Origin: JALHVH01 sp963773685
GTDB taxonomy: Bacteria; Acidobacteriota; Aminicenantia; Aminicenantales; Saccharicenantaceae
Direction of reading: 5' to 3'
Length of the DNA stretch: 64,000 nucleotides
Assembly (NCBI GenBank): GCA_963773685.1
Contig: CAVZBY010000005.1
Coordinates: 434,001 to 498,000 of the forward strand
In this document: positions 53,638 to 63,439 of the stretch, in pieces
How positions within the stretch are numbered: position 1 is the stretch's first letter
Layout of the letters: the number at the start of each line of letters is the position of its first letter
Translations under genes and position numbers: made by a program
Notes under the pieces: model-generated
What the model saw: only the letters and a program-made list of their open reading frames with translations
Database searches by the model: none
What the model was told of the DNA's origin: nothing

Positions 53638-54336
53638 TCACCAGATGAGCGGGACGAGGCGGTACCTGGTCTTTTGCGTGTAGGCTTCGTATCCGGGAAG
53701 GTCCCTGAGCAGGACCTTCTCCTCGTTGCGGATGCGCAAGGCGAGAAGGACCGGGAGCGGGAGGGCGCCGAGAAGTCCCCAATAGGAGCCGAGGGCCACC
53801 GGAGTGGCCAGATAGATCAACAGGATGGCGGCGTACATCGGGTGGCGGATGACGGCATAGGGCCCGGCCGTCATGAGGTTCTGGCCCCGCTCCACCTCGA
53901 CGGTCCGCGCGGCGTAGCTGTTCGATCGCAGGACGCGGTAGAAGAGAATATACGCGGCTAAGAATAGGGCGTCCGCCAGGACGACCACGGGGACAGGAAC
54001 CGACGACCATCCCCAACGAACGTCGAATCCGGGGATGAGCCATACGGCCAGGAGCATCGGGGCGACCAGTGCCTGGATCAACTTTTGGGCGCGCTCCTTT
54101 TCCTTCGCTTTCATCCTCCGTTCGAGCAGGTCGGGGTCTTTGAGAAAGAGAATGACCAGAACCGTGGTCACGGACCCGAAGAGGATGAACAGGAAGATCC
54201 ATGCCTGCCAATAGCGGACCGTCCCGGCCGCCAGGAAGAGGGCGGGCCCCAGAACGATAGCGCCGCCTATCAGTCTCACGATCGCGCGCAGGAACAAGCG
54301 GCGTCGTCCCTTGCCCATAGGGCTATCAACGCTCAT
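53638..54336 (-). CDS. Isoprenylcysteine methyltransferase-like membrane protein
   Basis: 232 residues, five hydrophobic spans. The C-terminus has TAGPYAVIRHPMYAAILLIY and RIRNEEKVLLRDLPGYEAYT with YRLVPLIW, the ICMT/phospholipid-methyltransferase pattern that binds S-adenosylmethionine at the membrane. Bacterial members act on lipids or small molecules; target unknown. Start ATG 54336 (MSVDSPMGKGRRR). Adjacent to the fused reductase gene and the TIGR04076 gene on the same strand with short gaps. Confidence 0.82.
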   Translation of the reverse strand: MSVDSPMGKGRRRLFLRAIVRLIGGAIVLGPALFLAAGTVRYWQAWIFLFILFGSVTTVLVILFLKDPDLLERRMKAKEKERAQKLIQALVAPMLLAVWLIPGFDVRWGWSSVPVPVVVLADALFLAAYILFYRVLRSNSYAARTVEVERGQNLMTAGPYAVIRHPMYAAILLIYLATPVALGSYWGLLGALPLPVLLALRIRNEEKVLLRDLPGYEAYTQKTRYRLVPLIW

Positions 54337-54356
54337 GAATATCCTATCGAACGTCT

Positions 54357-54797
54357 CTATTTCGGAGGGAGGACGACCAGGGTCCTCGTGATCTTGGCGA
54401 CGAGGTTCGAGGTCGGGTCCGGGCATCTGACGTATTCTGTAGTCACGCCCTTGGGATCGATGACCTTCTCGTAGGGCGTGCCTTCGTATTTCCAGGGTAG
54501 GGTTCCGCCGCTCTCGAGGATACGGACGAAGTCGTTCAGGCTTCCCCTCAGCCACGGGCAGATCTTTCCCCAGTCCTCAGGGTACTTGAACTTATCGCCC
54601 TTCTTGTGGCACCAGGTGTCGGGCCGGGCCTCATAGATCTCGATCTCGATGGAGTACCCCTTGCGGACCGGCGGGGGTGGCGGCGGCGTTTGCGACGTCT
54701 CCTGCCCCGTGGCTCCGGCGGCACCCGCCACACCCGCGGCGGCGAGGCACGATGCCAGCCCGCATCCGGCCTTTCCCATGAAGTCGCGTCGGTTCAT
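54357..54797 (-). CDS. TIGR04076-like protein with twin-arginine leader
   Basis: 146 residues. Tat signal MNRRDFMGKAGCGLASCLAA, Pro-rich linker, then SIEIEIYEARPDTWCHKKGD and GKICPWLRGSLNDFVRILES, the Cys-His-Gly-Asp and CPW blocks of the TIGR04076 group, usually cytoplasmic and about 100 residues; here it is exported. ATG at 54797 follows AGGAGG. Function unknown. Confidence 0.7.
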   Translation of the reverse strand: MNRRDFMGKAGCGLASCLAAAGVAGAAGATGQETSQTPPPPPPVRKGYSIEIEIYEARPDTWCHKKGDKFKYPEDWGKICPWLRGSLNDFVRILESGGTLPWKYEGTPYEKVIDPKGVTTEYVRCPDPTSNLVAKITRTLVVLPPK

Positions 54798-54992
54798 CAG
54801 GGCCTCCTGTGATCGCGGATAGAGGAGATTATAATGCAATAATTGTGCCCATCCTCGAGTCGGAATGCAATTGCCGTAAGAGCCCCAGGCGGCAGCGGAA
54901 TCAGGTCGGGAGGGAATGAAACGAAGAACGCCCGGGGCGCACCCCCATGTCATTTGAAACCGGCGGGCCCTCGCGGACGTAAAGAAGATTGA

Positions 54993-55694
54993 CACGGCCT
55001 GCCGTTCCTTCAAAAGTTTGATGGTGTTTCCGGGTGGAACTCCGATTCCCGCCTCGCCTGCCTGGCCCCTTATCCCATCGACCTCTACCAGATCCACAAT
55101 CCGCTCTCCGTCTCCTCCACGGCCGCCCAGATGAGGGCCATGGCCGGGCTGGTCCGCGACGGCAGGATCAAGACCGTGGGCGTCTCGAATTTCGGGGCCC
55201 GGCGGATGGCCAAGGCGCATCGGCTCCTGGCCCGGGAAGGCGTCCCGCTGGTGTCCAACCAGGTCCACTACAGCCTGCTCAAGCGCGGGATCGAGAACAA
55301 CGGACTGATGGACGCCGCCCGCGAGCTGGGGATCACCATCATCGCCTATTCTCCTCTCGATCAGGGCGTCCTGACCGGCCGCTTTCACGAGGACCCGACT
55401 CTCCGGAAGGCGTTGTCCGGGATGCGCCAATGGCGCGGATTCTACAGAACCGGCTTCCTGGAAAAGAGCCGGCCGGTCGTCGAAGCGCTCCGGGAAGTGG
55501 GGGCCCGCCATGGCGCGGTCCCGGCCCAGGTGGCCCTCAATTGGCTGTTCAGCGCCCATGGCGATACCGTGGTCGTCATCCCGGGGGCGACGAAAACATC
55601 CCAGGCGGTCGCGAACGCGGCCTCCATGGGCTTCGTCCTGACCCCGGACGAGATCGACCATCTCGACCGCGTCTCGCGCCCGTTCCGGAAGTGA
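54993..55694 (+). pseudogene. 5'-truncated aldo/keto reductase
   Basis: The frame is open from 54993 without a start codon or ribosome site and reads into PIDLYQIHNPLSVSSTAAQM, KTVGVSNFGARRMAKAH, VSNQVHYSLLKRGIENNGLM and IIAYSPLDQGVLTGRF, then VVVIPGATKTSQAVANA to the stop at 55694. This is the last two thirds of an aldo/keto reductase. The catalytic Tyr/Lys/Asp part before base 55050 is absent; the sequence preceding PIDLYQ has no similarity to the family. A gene deletion or recombination is likely. Confidence 0.7.
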
Positions 55695-55726
55695 ACGGAA
55701 TATTCCGGCCGGCGGGGCGTCCCCGT

Positions 55727-56110
55727 TCAAGAACGGGTGAGGGCGACGCTGTAGCCGAAGACCTCGCCCGTCATGATGCCGGCCCTGACGGCCGGGTCGT
55801 CCTTCATGGTCCGTTCGGCCGCCTCCATCGAGGCGGCCTCGAAAACGACGATGCCGAACGTTCGCTCGTCCAATCCCTCCGTCTTCCCGGCCAGGATGAG
55901 ATGGCCGTCGGCGAGAAGACCCTTGAGATAGGCGAAGTGCTCGGCGACAACGGCGTTGTCCGCTTCCGTCCAATTGGCCTCGACCTGGAGGCGCGGAACA
56001 GGCTTGATGACATAGATGAACTGCTTGGGCGCCGCGACGAGGCTCGGGCCGAAGGCCCCGGCCAACAGGGCGAAGGAGAGAATGACGCTGGCTGATCTCT
56101 TTGCTTTCAT
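55727..56110 (-). CDS. Secreted YCII-domain protein
   Basis: 127 residues: signal SVILSFALLAGAFGPSLVAA, then a YCII/Dabb-like ferredoxin fold: FIYVIKPVPRLQVEANWTEA, HFAYLKGLLADGHLILAGKT, FGIVVFEAASMEAAERTMKD and GYSVALTRS. The usual Asp-His pair of YciI is represented by the HF and DDPAV positions. Export of a YCII domain is unusual; function unknown. Confidence 0.75.
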   Translation of the reverse strand: MKAKRSASVILSFALLAGAFGPSLVAAPKQFIYVIKPVPRLQVEANWTEADNAVVAEHFAYLKGLLADGHLILAGKTEGLDERTFGIVVFEAASMEAAERTMKDDPAVRAGIMTGEVFGYSVALTRS

Positions 56111-56128
56111 GGATATTTCCGTGGGGCT

Positions 56129-56725
56129 CTATTTATTGTATGATCGCCGGACCAAGGTCACGACCAGGGAAAAGATCCCTGCCGCGGCCATTATGGCGAC
56201 CGTCGGGGCGATGACCTTACCCATCAGGGTCCCGGGTCTCTGGGCGGCGAGACTGGTGAGGCTCACAAAGGCCAATCCCGCGAAGATGAGCAGGCAGATG
56301 CCGAGCAGGATCCCCCAACCCTTCCTGCGTCGCGAGCCGGCCCGGAGGCAGAAGAAGGCGATGACCGCGTAGATGAGGACCTGAACGATTTGCTCCGTGC
56401 CGACCCTCAGCCGGAGATTCGACCGGACAGCGGCGAGCACGCTGAACAGGATAGTGGCGTAGAGGAAGAAGGCTCCGAGGACGATGAGAGCTGTGCCCCA
56501 TCGTCTCGGCTTCACGGCCTTGGCCGGCTCTCTGATAGGATGCGCGGCCTCCGGTGGGGCGGGCGCGAACGCTTTGACCTCGCCGGCCTTTCCGCGTCTC
56601 TCGAGCTCTGCCCGGGCCGCCGCCAGGGCCTCTCCGGTATACTCTTTGAGCCCTTTCTCGAGCATGCCCTTCAGCTCTTCGTCGGAGAGCCCCTTCAGCC
56701 GCTCCGCGAATTCGTCATTGCTCAT
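56129..56725 (-). CDS. Multi-span membrane protein of unknown function
   Basis: 198 residues. A charged N-terminal helix with SDEELKGMLEKGLKEYTGEA and ALAAARAELERRG, then four membrane spans (WGTALIVLGAFFLYATILFS; IVQVLIYAVIAFFCL; WGILLGICLLIFAGLAFV; KVIAPTVAIMAAAGIFSLVV) ending in a basic tail. ATG 56725 follows GGGAGGG. No family recognised; the soluble N-terminus resembles short helical modules in other unknown membrane proteins. Confidence 0.6.
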   Translation of the reverse strand: MSNDEFAERLKGLSDEELKGMLEKGLKEYTGEALAAARAELERRGKAGEVKAFAPAPPEAAHPIREPAKAVKPRRWGTALIVLGAFFLYATILFSVLAAVRSNLRLRVGTEQIVQVLIYAVIAFFCLRAGSRRRKGWGILLGICLLIFAGLAFVSLTSLAAQRPGTLMGKVIAPTVAIMAAAGIFSLVVTLVRRSYNK

Positions 56726-56747
56726 CTTCCCTCCCTTCCGTTCCCGT

Positions 56748-57356
56748 TCAGAGAAATTTCTCGCCAAGAACCTTATATGCCAGCTTGCCGGCGACGAGGC
56801 CGGTGTAGAAAGCACGGAAATCGACTTCCCTTTCCGCGGGGACCCGCAGGACCAGCGTCACGAGCTCGCCGAAATCCTTGGAGGCGATCTCGAAGCCTTC
56901 ATGGCCGAGGTAGGCTTCGAGAGGCGCGAGGGAGGCGTAGGGGACCGGAGCGCGGATCTCCCTGACGAGCCGCATCTCGGTCACGCCGGACGCTTCGATG
57001 GCCTTCTTCGCGGCTTCTCCGTAGGCCCGGACGAGCCCGCCCGCGCCGAGCTTAGTCCCCCCGTAGTAGCGGGTCACGACGACGAGCGTGTTCGTGAGGT
57101 CGTTGTGCTTCAGGACATCGAGGATGGGCGGCCCGGCCGTTCCCTGAGGCTCGCCGCTGTTGTCATAGCGGGCCTGGTCTCCCGACACGCCGAGGCGATA
57201 GGCCCAGCAGTGGTGCGTGGCGTCGCGCCAGTTCTCCCGGACGCGCTTGACGGCGGCCAGGGCTTCCTCGGGCGCGGAGCACTTGAAGCTCCGGCCGATG
57301 AACCGCGAGCGCTTGATCTCGATGGCGCTCTCGGCTTCGCGGGAAATGGTCTTCAT
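56748..57356 (-). CDS. yigZ: YigZ/IMPACT-family protein
   Basis: 202 residues. UPF0029 N-domain with DATHHCWAYRLGV, DNSGEPQGTAGPPILDVL and VVVTRYYGGTKLGAGGLVRA, the defining signatures, and a C-terminal ferredoxin-like DUF1949 domain. Linked to translation-related or proteolytic functions in other organisms; no agreed biochemical activity. It is six bases downstream of the C39 peptidase stop on the same strand. Confidence 0.92.
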   Translation of the reverse strand: MKTISREAESAIEIKRSRFIGRSFKCSAPEEALAAVKRVRENWRDATHHCWAYRLGVSGDQARYDNSGEPQGTAGPPILDVLKHNDLTNTLVVVTRYYGGTKLGAGGLVRAYGEAAKKAIEASGVTEMRLVREIRAPVPYASLAPLEAYLGHEGFEIASKDFGELVTLVLRVPAEREVDFRAFYTGLVAGKLAYKVLGEKFL

Positions 57357-57362
57357 TCGGCC

Positions 57363-58066
57363 TCAATCGACCTTGGTGAAAGCGAACGTCCGGACCGGGG
57401 TCTTTCCCGTGATGAAGATGCCCAGCCGGACATAAGCGCGGTCCGAAGGGTCGAACGGCGGATCGCCTTCGTAATCGTGCCACCGGTCGATGAACTCCCG
57501 CTTCGGGATGATGCCCCGCGTCCCGAGGAGCGAAGGGTCCTCGACATAGATGAACTCCGGATCGGCGCCGAGCAGGACGACGTAATGCCCGTCCTCCCAG
57601 TCCGCGGCCCAGGCCCGCTTCATCGGGCGGGGCGGCGGTCCATGCCTGGATGTCGCAGATGACGGGGATGCCGGCGCGATACGCCTCCTCGAGGTCTTCG
57701 TACTTCAGGTTCTCGCGCGGTTCCGCCTGGAAGCCGAGCTCTTTCGCGACCCGGACGATGTTATCCGGCGAGGTGCCGACGGCTTCGGACGTTTTGAGCA
57801 TGTCCATCAGGTCCCGCTCGCGCTTGTCGACGCCGTAATAGCTCAGGACGGCCTGAAGGGCCGCCGCTCCGCAGGAGTAGTTCGTCGATTGACGGACGTC
57901 CGGGATGCCCGAGAGGAACCCGGCGGGAAGGGTCGTGAGCCGAGCTCAGCTTGACCGGCCTGGCCTGCTTGGCCGGCATCACGCGGGGCCCGAACAGAAG
58001 CCCCAGGTCGAACCCGGCGATGAGCAGCAGCAGTGCCAGCAGGATGAAGCGGACATTCTTGTTCAT
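57363..58066 (-). CDS. C39-family cysteine peptidase, membrane-anchored, two frameshifts
   Basis: Corrected, about 234 residues. N-terminal span FILLALLLLIAGFDLGLLFG as anchor, then the papain-like C39 domain: STNYSCGAAALQAVLSYYGV with the active Cys, EDGHYVVLLGAD with His and EDPSLLGTRG with Asp. Single extra bases near 57940 (GCTCGGCTCACG on the minus strand) and near 57621 (CGCCCGATGAAG) split it into three frames. No ABC transporter or double-glycine peptide gene adjoins, so it is a stand-alone protease rather than a bacteriocin exporter. Start ATG 58066 has AAGGAGG upstream. Confidence 0.75.
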
Positions 58067-58203
58067 CGGGCCTCCTTGCGAGCGGTCCCTTACGGGCCTT
58101 CCCTTAGATTCTTATCAAAAGGTCCCGCCTGTCAAGATATCCGTCGTCTGGCCCGGGCCCGCCCGGTGATGTATGATATCCTCCTATCGAAAGGAGGCTC
58201 GCC

Positions 58204-58506
58204 ATGTCCGATCATCCGCTTGCCACGATGCGCAAGCTCGATCCGGAATTCATGAAACACCTGGAGGAAACCGACGCGCTCGTCTATGCCGACGGCGCCC
58301 TGCCGCGCAAGGTCAAGCTCCTGATGGCGATGGCCTTCGACGCGGCCAACGGAGCCCCGGGCGGCGTCCGCGCCCTCGCCGAGCAGGCGCTGAAGGCCGG
58401 CGCGACGAAGGAAGAGATCGCAGAGGCCCTGCGCGTCGCCTTCCATCTGGCCGGCGTCGGTTCTCTCTATGCCGCTTCCTTCGGCTTGAAAGACCTCTTG
58501 GGCTGA
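58204..58506 (+). CDS. Carboxymuconolactone decarboxylase-like (AhpD-fold) protein
   Basis: 100 residues. All-helical AhpD fold: KVKLLMAMAFDAANGAPGGV, LAEQALKAGATKEEIAEALR, FHLAGVGSLYAASFGLKDLL. The usual CxxC-x3-H redox site is absent: the positions read NGAPGGVRAL, so peroxidase-type chemistry is not expected. ATG 58204 follows AAAGGAGG. Monocistronic as far as can be seen. Confidence 0.78.
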   Translation: MSDHPLATMRKLDPEFMKHLEETDALVYADGALPRKVKLLMAMAFDAANGAPGGVRALAEQALKAGATKEEIAEALRVAFHLAGVGSLYAASFGLKDLLG

Positions 58507-58572
58507 ATGATCAGTATCTTTCCTTGACTTATCGGCCTCGTCTTAGGGATAGTATCCCTTTTGGAAGACCGA

Positions 58573-61500
58573 ATGCTTGAATTCAAGGGCATCAGAACTG
58601 CGCTTTTCCCGGCCGTCCTCGCGATAGCCGCCTCCATTGTTCCCTGCCTCCGGGCCGTCGCGCTTCCGGCGTCGCCCCCCATGACGAGGATGAAATTTGA
58701 GGTATTCAAACACGGTCAGGGTTTCGGGAACCAGACGGTCAATCTCCTTCTCCAGGATCGCGAGGGATTCATCTGGGCCGCGACCGAGCGCGGACTGTTC
58801 CGCTACGACGGTTTCCGTTTCGAATTGTTCGACGGCTCAAAGGGCCTTCCCGAGCTTCAGGCCCGGGCCCTCTGCCTGGACGCGGAAGGCGGACTTTGGG
58901 CAGGCACGGACGCCCGGTTGGCCCATTTGGAGGGCGATGGCTTCGTGACGATCATGAAGGGCCTGCCCGCGGGCGTCTCGATCTCCGACCTGGCCGCGGG
59001 GCCCGGCGGCGAATTGTGGGTGGCCACGGACAAGGGGCTCTTCGCGGGGAGCGAAGCCGCGGGATTCCACCCGGTCCAGGGCTGGAGCGACGCCATGGCC
59101 CAGGCGGTGTTCTACGCGCCGGGATCGGGTCGAGTCTGGGCCGTGGGGACGGAAGACCTCTGGCGTCTGGATCCGGGAGGTTCGTGGACGGTCGTGGATC
59201 GCGGGGGGGCGCCTCCCGCGACGGCCTGGAACGCGTGTTCGAAGACGACCAGGGCCGTGTTTGGATCCGGACCGCAAGCTGGCTCTGGGGGCTCGAGCCG
59301 GTGGGAAACCAAGCCTCGGATGGCCGACGCGCTCTGCCGCTCCGAGAACGAGATCAGCCGAATGTACCAGGATGCGAACGGTGTCCTTTGGGCCCCCAAC
59401 GAGACCGGTTTGGCCCGCCTGGAAAAGGGCCGCTGGACCCAGTGGGAAGCCAGGGACGGGCTGCCCACGGATTTTTCCCGGGCGGCGCTCGTCGATCACG
59501 AAGGTTCGCTGTGGGTGGGGGGCCTCGGGCTGTCCCGTATCCTCGGACGAGGGGCGTGGCGTTCGGCCACTCCGAACGAGGGGCTTCCGGCGCCCGCTTG
59601 GAGCTTTCTCAGGACGGATGACGGCAATCTCTGGGTGGGGACGCAGAAAGGGCTCACCCGCATGACCCCCCGCGGATGGGAGGTCGTCCCCGGCACGGAG
59701 GGTTTATGCGTCCGAAGCCTGTGCCGTTCTCCCGGCGGGACCATTTTCATGACGGGCGAACCGGCCAGGATCTTGACCTGGGATCCCGTGACGAAGCGGA
59801 TCGCCGCCCTGCCCGAGACTCCCGTGAGAAGTTCCTGGGTCTTCGGGATGCTTCTTGAAGCGGAGGACCGTCTTTGGATCGCGACGGCCGAGGCAGGGCT
59901 GGTGTCCGCGCGGAAGCTCGGCGGCGACTGGCGAATTCAGGCCGAGCCGTTGCCCGGAGGATCGGGCACGGAAGCCGTATACAGCATCATCCGTGACAGG
60001 GCCGGCCGTCTTTGGGCCGGAGGGGACGACGGCCTGGCCTGCTTTTCCGAGGGCCGCTGGACCCGTTTCACGAAGACGGATGGTCTCCGGGACACCCCCG
60101 TGACCTTCGTCGTCGAGGCGCCGACCGGGGACCTGTGGGTGGCCTATTACGAAAAGCTCGGTGTCTCCAGGGTCCGGATCGAGAACGGCCGCTTGCGGGT
60201 CCTTCAGACCATCGGGCCCGCCGAAGGACTTCCCGATATCGATATCTATCTCATCGGGCTCGACGCGAAGGGCCGGCTGTGGCTGGGTTCGGAAAAAGGC
60301 GTGGACGTCATCGAAAAGCCCGATTCGGCCTCGGGGCGCAGGCTCCACTTCGGCCTCGCCGAGGGGCTTCCCGATGAGGATACCGACACCATGGCGTTCC
60401 TGGCCGATCCGAACGGCGACGTCTGGATCGGGACGCGCAGCGGGATCGGCCATTATGTCGCGGCTCTCGACGGCGGCCCCCCGCCGCCCCCGCGGACGGT
60501 CATTCTCCGGGCCTCTCTCGGCGGGACGCCGGTCCCGACCGGTTCCGGCCGCCCCGTCCGGGTTCCCTACCGTTCGAACGAGCTCGACGCGTCTTTCGGC
60601 GCCCCGACGTTCATCTCTGGAGGCGCCGTCGAGCATGAGTTCCGGTTCTTGGGCTTGGAGGACCGTTGGATCGTCGTCAAAGAGCGCGAGATCCACTACC
60701 CGGGCCTGAGGCCCGGAGGCTATAGGCTGGAGATCCGTTCCCGAACCGGCGGCGGGGATTGGGGGCCTCCTGCGGCCCTCGCGTTCGTGATCCTCCCGCC
60801 GCCTTGGCAAACCCCCCTGGCCCGGGCGGGGGCCGTTGTCGTTGTCCTGGCCCTTTTCTATCTCCTGATCAACCTGAGGACCCGGACCCTGAAAAGGAGG
60901 GCCGGGAGCCTCGAGGCCCTGGTCGAGAACCGGACGGCCGAGCTGGCCGCCCGGACCCGGGAGCTGGCCGCAGCCAATGAATCTCTCAGAACGCTGAGCC
61001 TCACGGATACCCTGACGGGATTGAGGAACCGGCGCTTCCTGAAGCTCACCATGCCCGAGTATCTGGCCCAGGTCGACCGGGCCCACAATCGGCCGGAGAC
61101 CGCGCCGCGCGAGGCGCCCGCCAACATCGACATGATGTTGGCCATGCTGGACTTGGACCATTTCAAGCGCGTGAACGATGAATACGGCCATGACGCGGGG
61201 GACAGGGTCCTGGTCCAGATCGCGGCGCTCCTTCGAACGGCCGTGCGGGACATGGATACGGTCGCGCGATGGGGGGAGAGGAGTTTCTCCTGGTCATGAG
61301 GAACTCGTGCCGGACCGAAGGACATGTCATTGCGGAACGGATCCGAAACCTGATCGCGTCTCATCCCTTCGAGCTGGGCGGCGGGCGTGTCATTCACTGC
61401 ACCTGTTGCATCGGCTTCGCTTTTTATCCCGTCCTGGGCGGCCATCCGAGATCCTTCGCCTGGGAAACGGTCGTCGTCATGGCCGACCGGTGCCTCATAG

Positions 61501-61676
61501 CCGCCAAGCGTTCGGGCCGGGACACCTGGGTGGGGCTCACCGCTCCCGAGGGCGCGGATCCCGACCTGCTGAAACGCAAGCTCCCCGCCGACCTCGGCGG
61601 ACTTGTCCGGAGCGGCCTCCTTCGGCCGACGACGTCCCTCCGCGATCCGGACGCGATCGTCTGGGGACCGCGATAG
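58573..61676 (+). CDS. Sensor diguanylate cyclase with two-component-regulator propeller, frameshifted
   Basis: About 1034 residues when repaired. Signal (TALFPAVLAIAASIVPCLRA), two seven-bladed propellers built from repeats such as LLQDREGFIWAATERGLFRY, a Y_Y_Y sandwich (FRFLGLEDRWIVV), one span (GAVVVVLALFYLLINL), a coiled coil and a GGDEF domain (TLTGLRNRRFLKL, MLAMLDLDHFKRVND). The active loop reads GGEEF once a missing G is restored in the G6 run at 61272-61277. Two more opposite shifts lie near 59210 (G7 run) and near 59300. It would make c-di-GMP in response to an extracytoplasmic signal. Confidence 0.82.
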
Positions 61677-61748
61677 CCGGCATCGCGGGCCGGCGGCAGG
61701 ACTTTTTAGCGGTCCCGAAATCTGATATCATAAAAAACATAACCGATC

Positions 61749-62666
61749 ATGAACGCCATCATCTCGGCCCGGAACCTCGTCAAGAAATACGGACAGCTCA
61801 CGGCCGTCGACGGCATCTCGTTCGACATCGCCGAAGGGGAGTGCTTCGGGTTCCTGGGGCCGAACGGCGCCGGGAAGACCACGACGGTCAAGATGATCCA
61901 CTGCGTCTCGCCCGTGACGGCCGGGACGCTCACGGTCAACGGCCTGCCCGCCCGCGTCGAGAACCGGGCCCTCAAGAAGATGACCGGCGTCATCCCCCAG
62001 GAGATCACGCTCGACATCGACCTGACGGTCCGCGAGAACCTGATGGTCTTCTCCAAGTTCTTCGACATCCGGCGCCGCGACGCCGCCGCGCGCATCGACG
62101 AGCTCCTGCGGTTCGTCGAGCTCGAGGCCAAGCGGGACTGCCGGATCAACGAGCTGTCGACGGGCATGAAGCGGCGCCTCCTCATCGCCCGGGCCCTCCT
62201 CAACCAGCCGAAGATCATCATCGCCGACGAGCCGACGACCGGCCTCGACCCGCAGGCCCGCCACCTCATCTGGCAGAGGCTCCGCCAGCTCAGGGCCCAG
62301 GGCGTGACCCTCATCCTCACGACGCAGTACATGGAGGAGGCCCAACAGCTCTGCGACCGCATCGTCGTCATGTACCAGGGCCGCATCCTGAAGGAGGGCG
62401 TGCCCGGGCGCCTCATCGAGGAGGAGATCGGCCGCGAGGTCGCGGAGATCCGCATCCCGCAGGAGGAGGACGAGCGTCTCATCGCCGCCCTCGCCGGGAC
62501 GTCCTGCGGCCACGAGCGCGTCGGCGACACCCTGTTCTTCTATTGCCGGGACGGGCACGAGCTCAGGCACAAGCTCTCCGAGCTCGACCTCCCGAACACG
62601 GTCCACCGGCCGGCGACCCTGGAGGACGTCTTCCTGAAGCTGACCGGACGGAGCCTCATCGAATGA
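61749..62666 (+). CDS. ABC transporter ATPase, NodI/DrrA type
   Basis: 305 residues. Walker A GPNGAGKTTT, Q-loop VIPQEITLDIDLTVRENLM, signature LSTGMKRRLLIARALL, Walker B IIIADEPTTGLD and the C-terminal extension VHRPATLEDVFLKLTGRSL. Drives export by the permease that follows. The signature LSTGM replaces LSGGQ, as is usual in NodI-like ATPases. Overlaps the permease by four bases. Confidence 0.92.
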   Translation: MNAIISARNLVKKYGQLTAVDGISFDIAEGECFGFLGPNGAGKTTTVKMIHCVSPVTAGTLTVNGLPARVENRALKKMTGVIPQEITLDIDLTVRENLMVFSKFFDIRRRDAAARIDELLRFVELEAKRDCRINELSTGMKRRLLIARALLNQPKIIIADEPTTGLDPQARHLIWQRLRQLRAQGVTLILTTQYMEEAQQLCDRIVVMYQGRILKEGVPGRLIEEEIGREVAEIRIPQEEDERLIAALAGTSCGHERVGDTLFFYCRDGHELRHKLSELDLPNTVHRPATLEDVFLKLTGRSLIE

Positions 62667-63430
62667 ACCTCTCCTACCGCGTCGCCTACGTCTTCTACCG
62701 GAATCTCATCTCTTACAAGCGGTTCATCGTCCCGACGTTCATCGCCAGCCTCGTCCAGCCGCTGTTCTACCTCATCACCTTCGGCATCGGGATGGGCGCC
62801 TACGTCGGCCTCTTCGGCGGCAAGCCCTATCTCAACTTCCTCGTCCCGGGCGTCCTGATCTCCGCCGTGGGCCTCTCGGCCTCCTACGAGTGCCTCTACG
62901 GGACGTTCGTCAAGATGATCCACGAGAAGCTCTACGACTCCCTCATCGCGACCCCGGTCTCGGCCGAGGACGCCGTCGCCGGCGACATCGCCTGGGCGGT
63001 CTTCCGGGGCATGGTCAGCGGGACCCTGATGATGGTCGTCGCCATGTTCATGGGCGTCTTCCCGGCCTCCGTGCCCGCCGTCCTGCTGAGCTTCGTCCTG
63101 ATGGCCTTCGTCGGCGTCCTGTTCGGCTCGCTGGCCATGATCGTGACGTCCGTCGCGCCGAACTTCGACTTCTTCAGCTACTACACCGAGCTCGTCCTGA
63201 CGCCGATGCTCTTCTTCTCCGGCGTCTTCTTTCCGCTGGACAATTTCCCGGCCTGGATGAAGTCCTTCTCCCGGTTCCTGCCGCTGACCCCCGCCGTCAA
63301 GATCTCCCGGGCGGTCTATTCCGGCGAATACAACACCGGGCTGGTCCTCGACTTCGTTTCCATCGTCGTCCTGGAGATCGTCGCCTTCACCGTCGGCCTC
63401 AAGCTCATGAAGAGGCGACTGATCCACTGA
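62663..63430 (+). CDS. ABC-2 type permease, NodJ type
   Basis: 255 residues, six membrane spans. ABC-2 signatures: FLVPGVLISAVGLSASYECL, YDSLIATPVSAEDAVAGDIA, and TELVLTPMLFFSGVFFPLDN near the C-terminus. Works with the upstream ATPase to export a lipid, polysaccharide or drug; substrate not evident. The UroD-family gene begins nine bases later and may be in the same operon. Confidence 0.9.
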   Translation: MNLSYRVAYVFYRNLISYKRFIVPTFIASLVQPLFYLITFGIGMGAYVGLFGGKPYLNFLVPGVLISAVGLSASYECLYGTFVKMIHEKLYDSLIATPVSAEDAVAGDIAWAVFRGMVSGTLMMVVAMFMGVFPASVPAVLLSFVLMAFVGVLFGSLAMIVTSVAPNFDFFSYYTELVLTPMLFFSGVFFPLDNFPAWMKSFSRFLPLTPAVKISRAVYSGEYNTGLVLDFVSIVVLEIVAFTVGLKLMKRRLIH

Positions 63431-63439
63431 GGAGGGGCC

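Noticed and set aside
57363..58066. Bacteriocin export system from the C39 peptidase
   Set aside because: No peptidase-containing ABC transporter and no double-glycine precursor peptide found beside it.
61269..61299. TGA in the GGEEF region as a selenocysteine codon
   Set aside because: The frame is simply shifted by one base at a G-run; no selenocysteine element and no Sec in this family.
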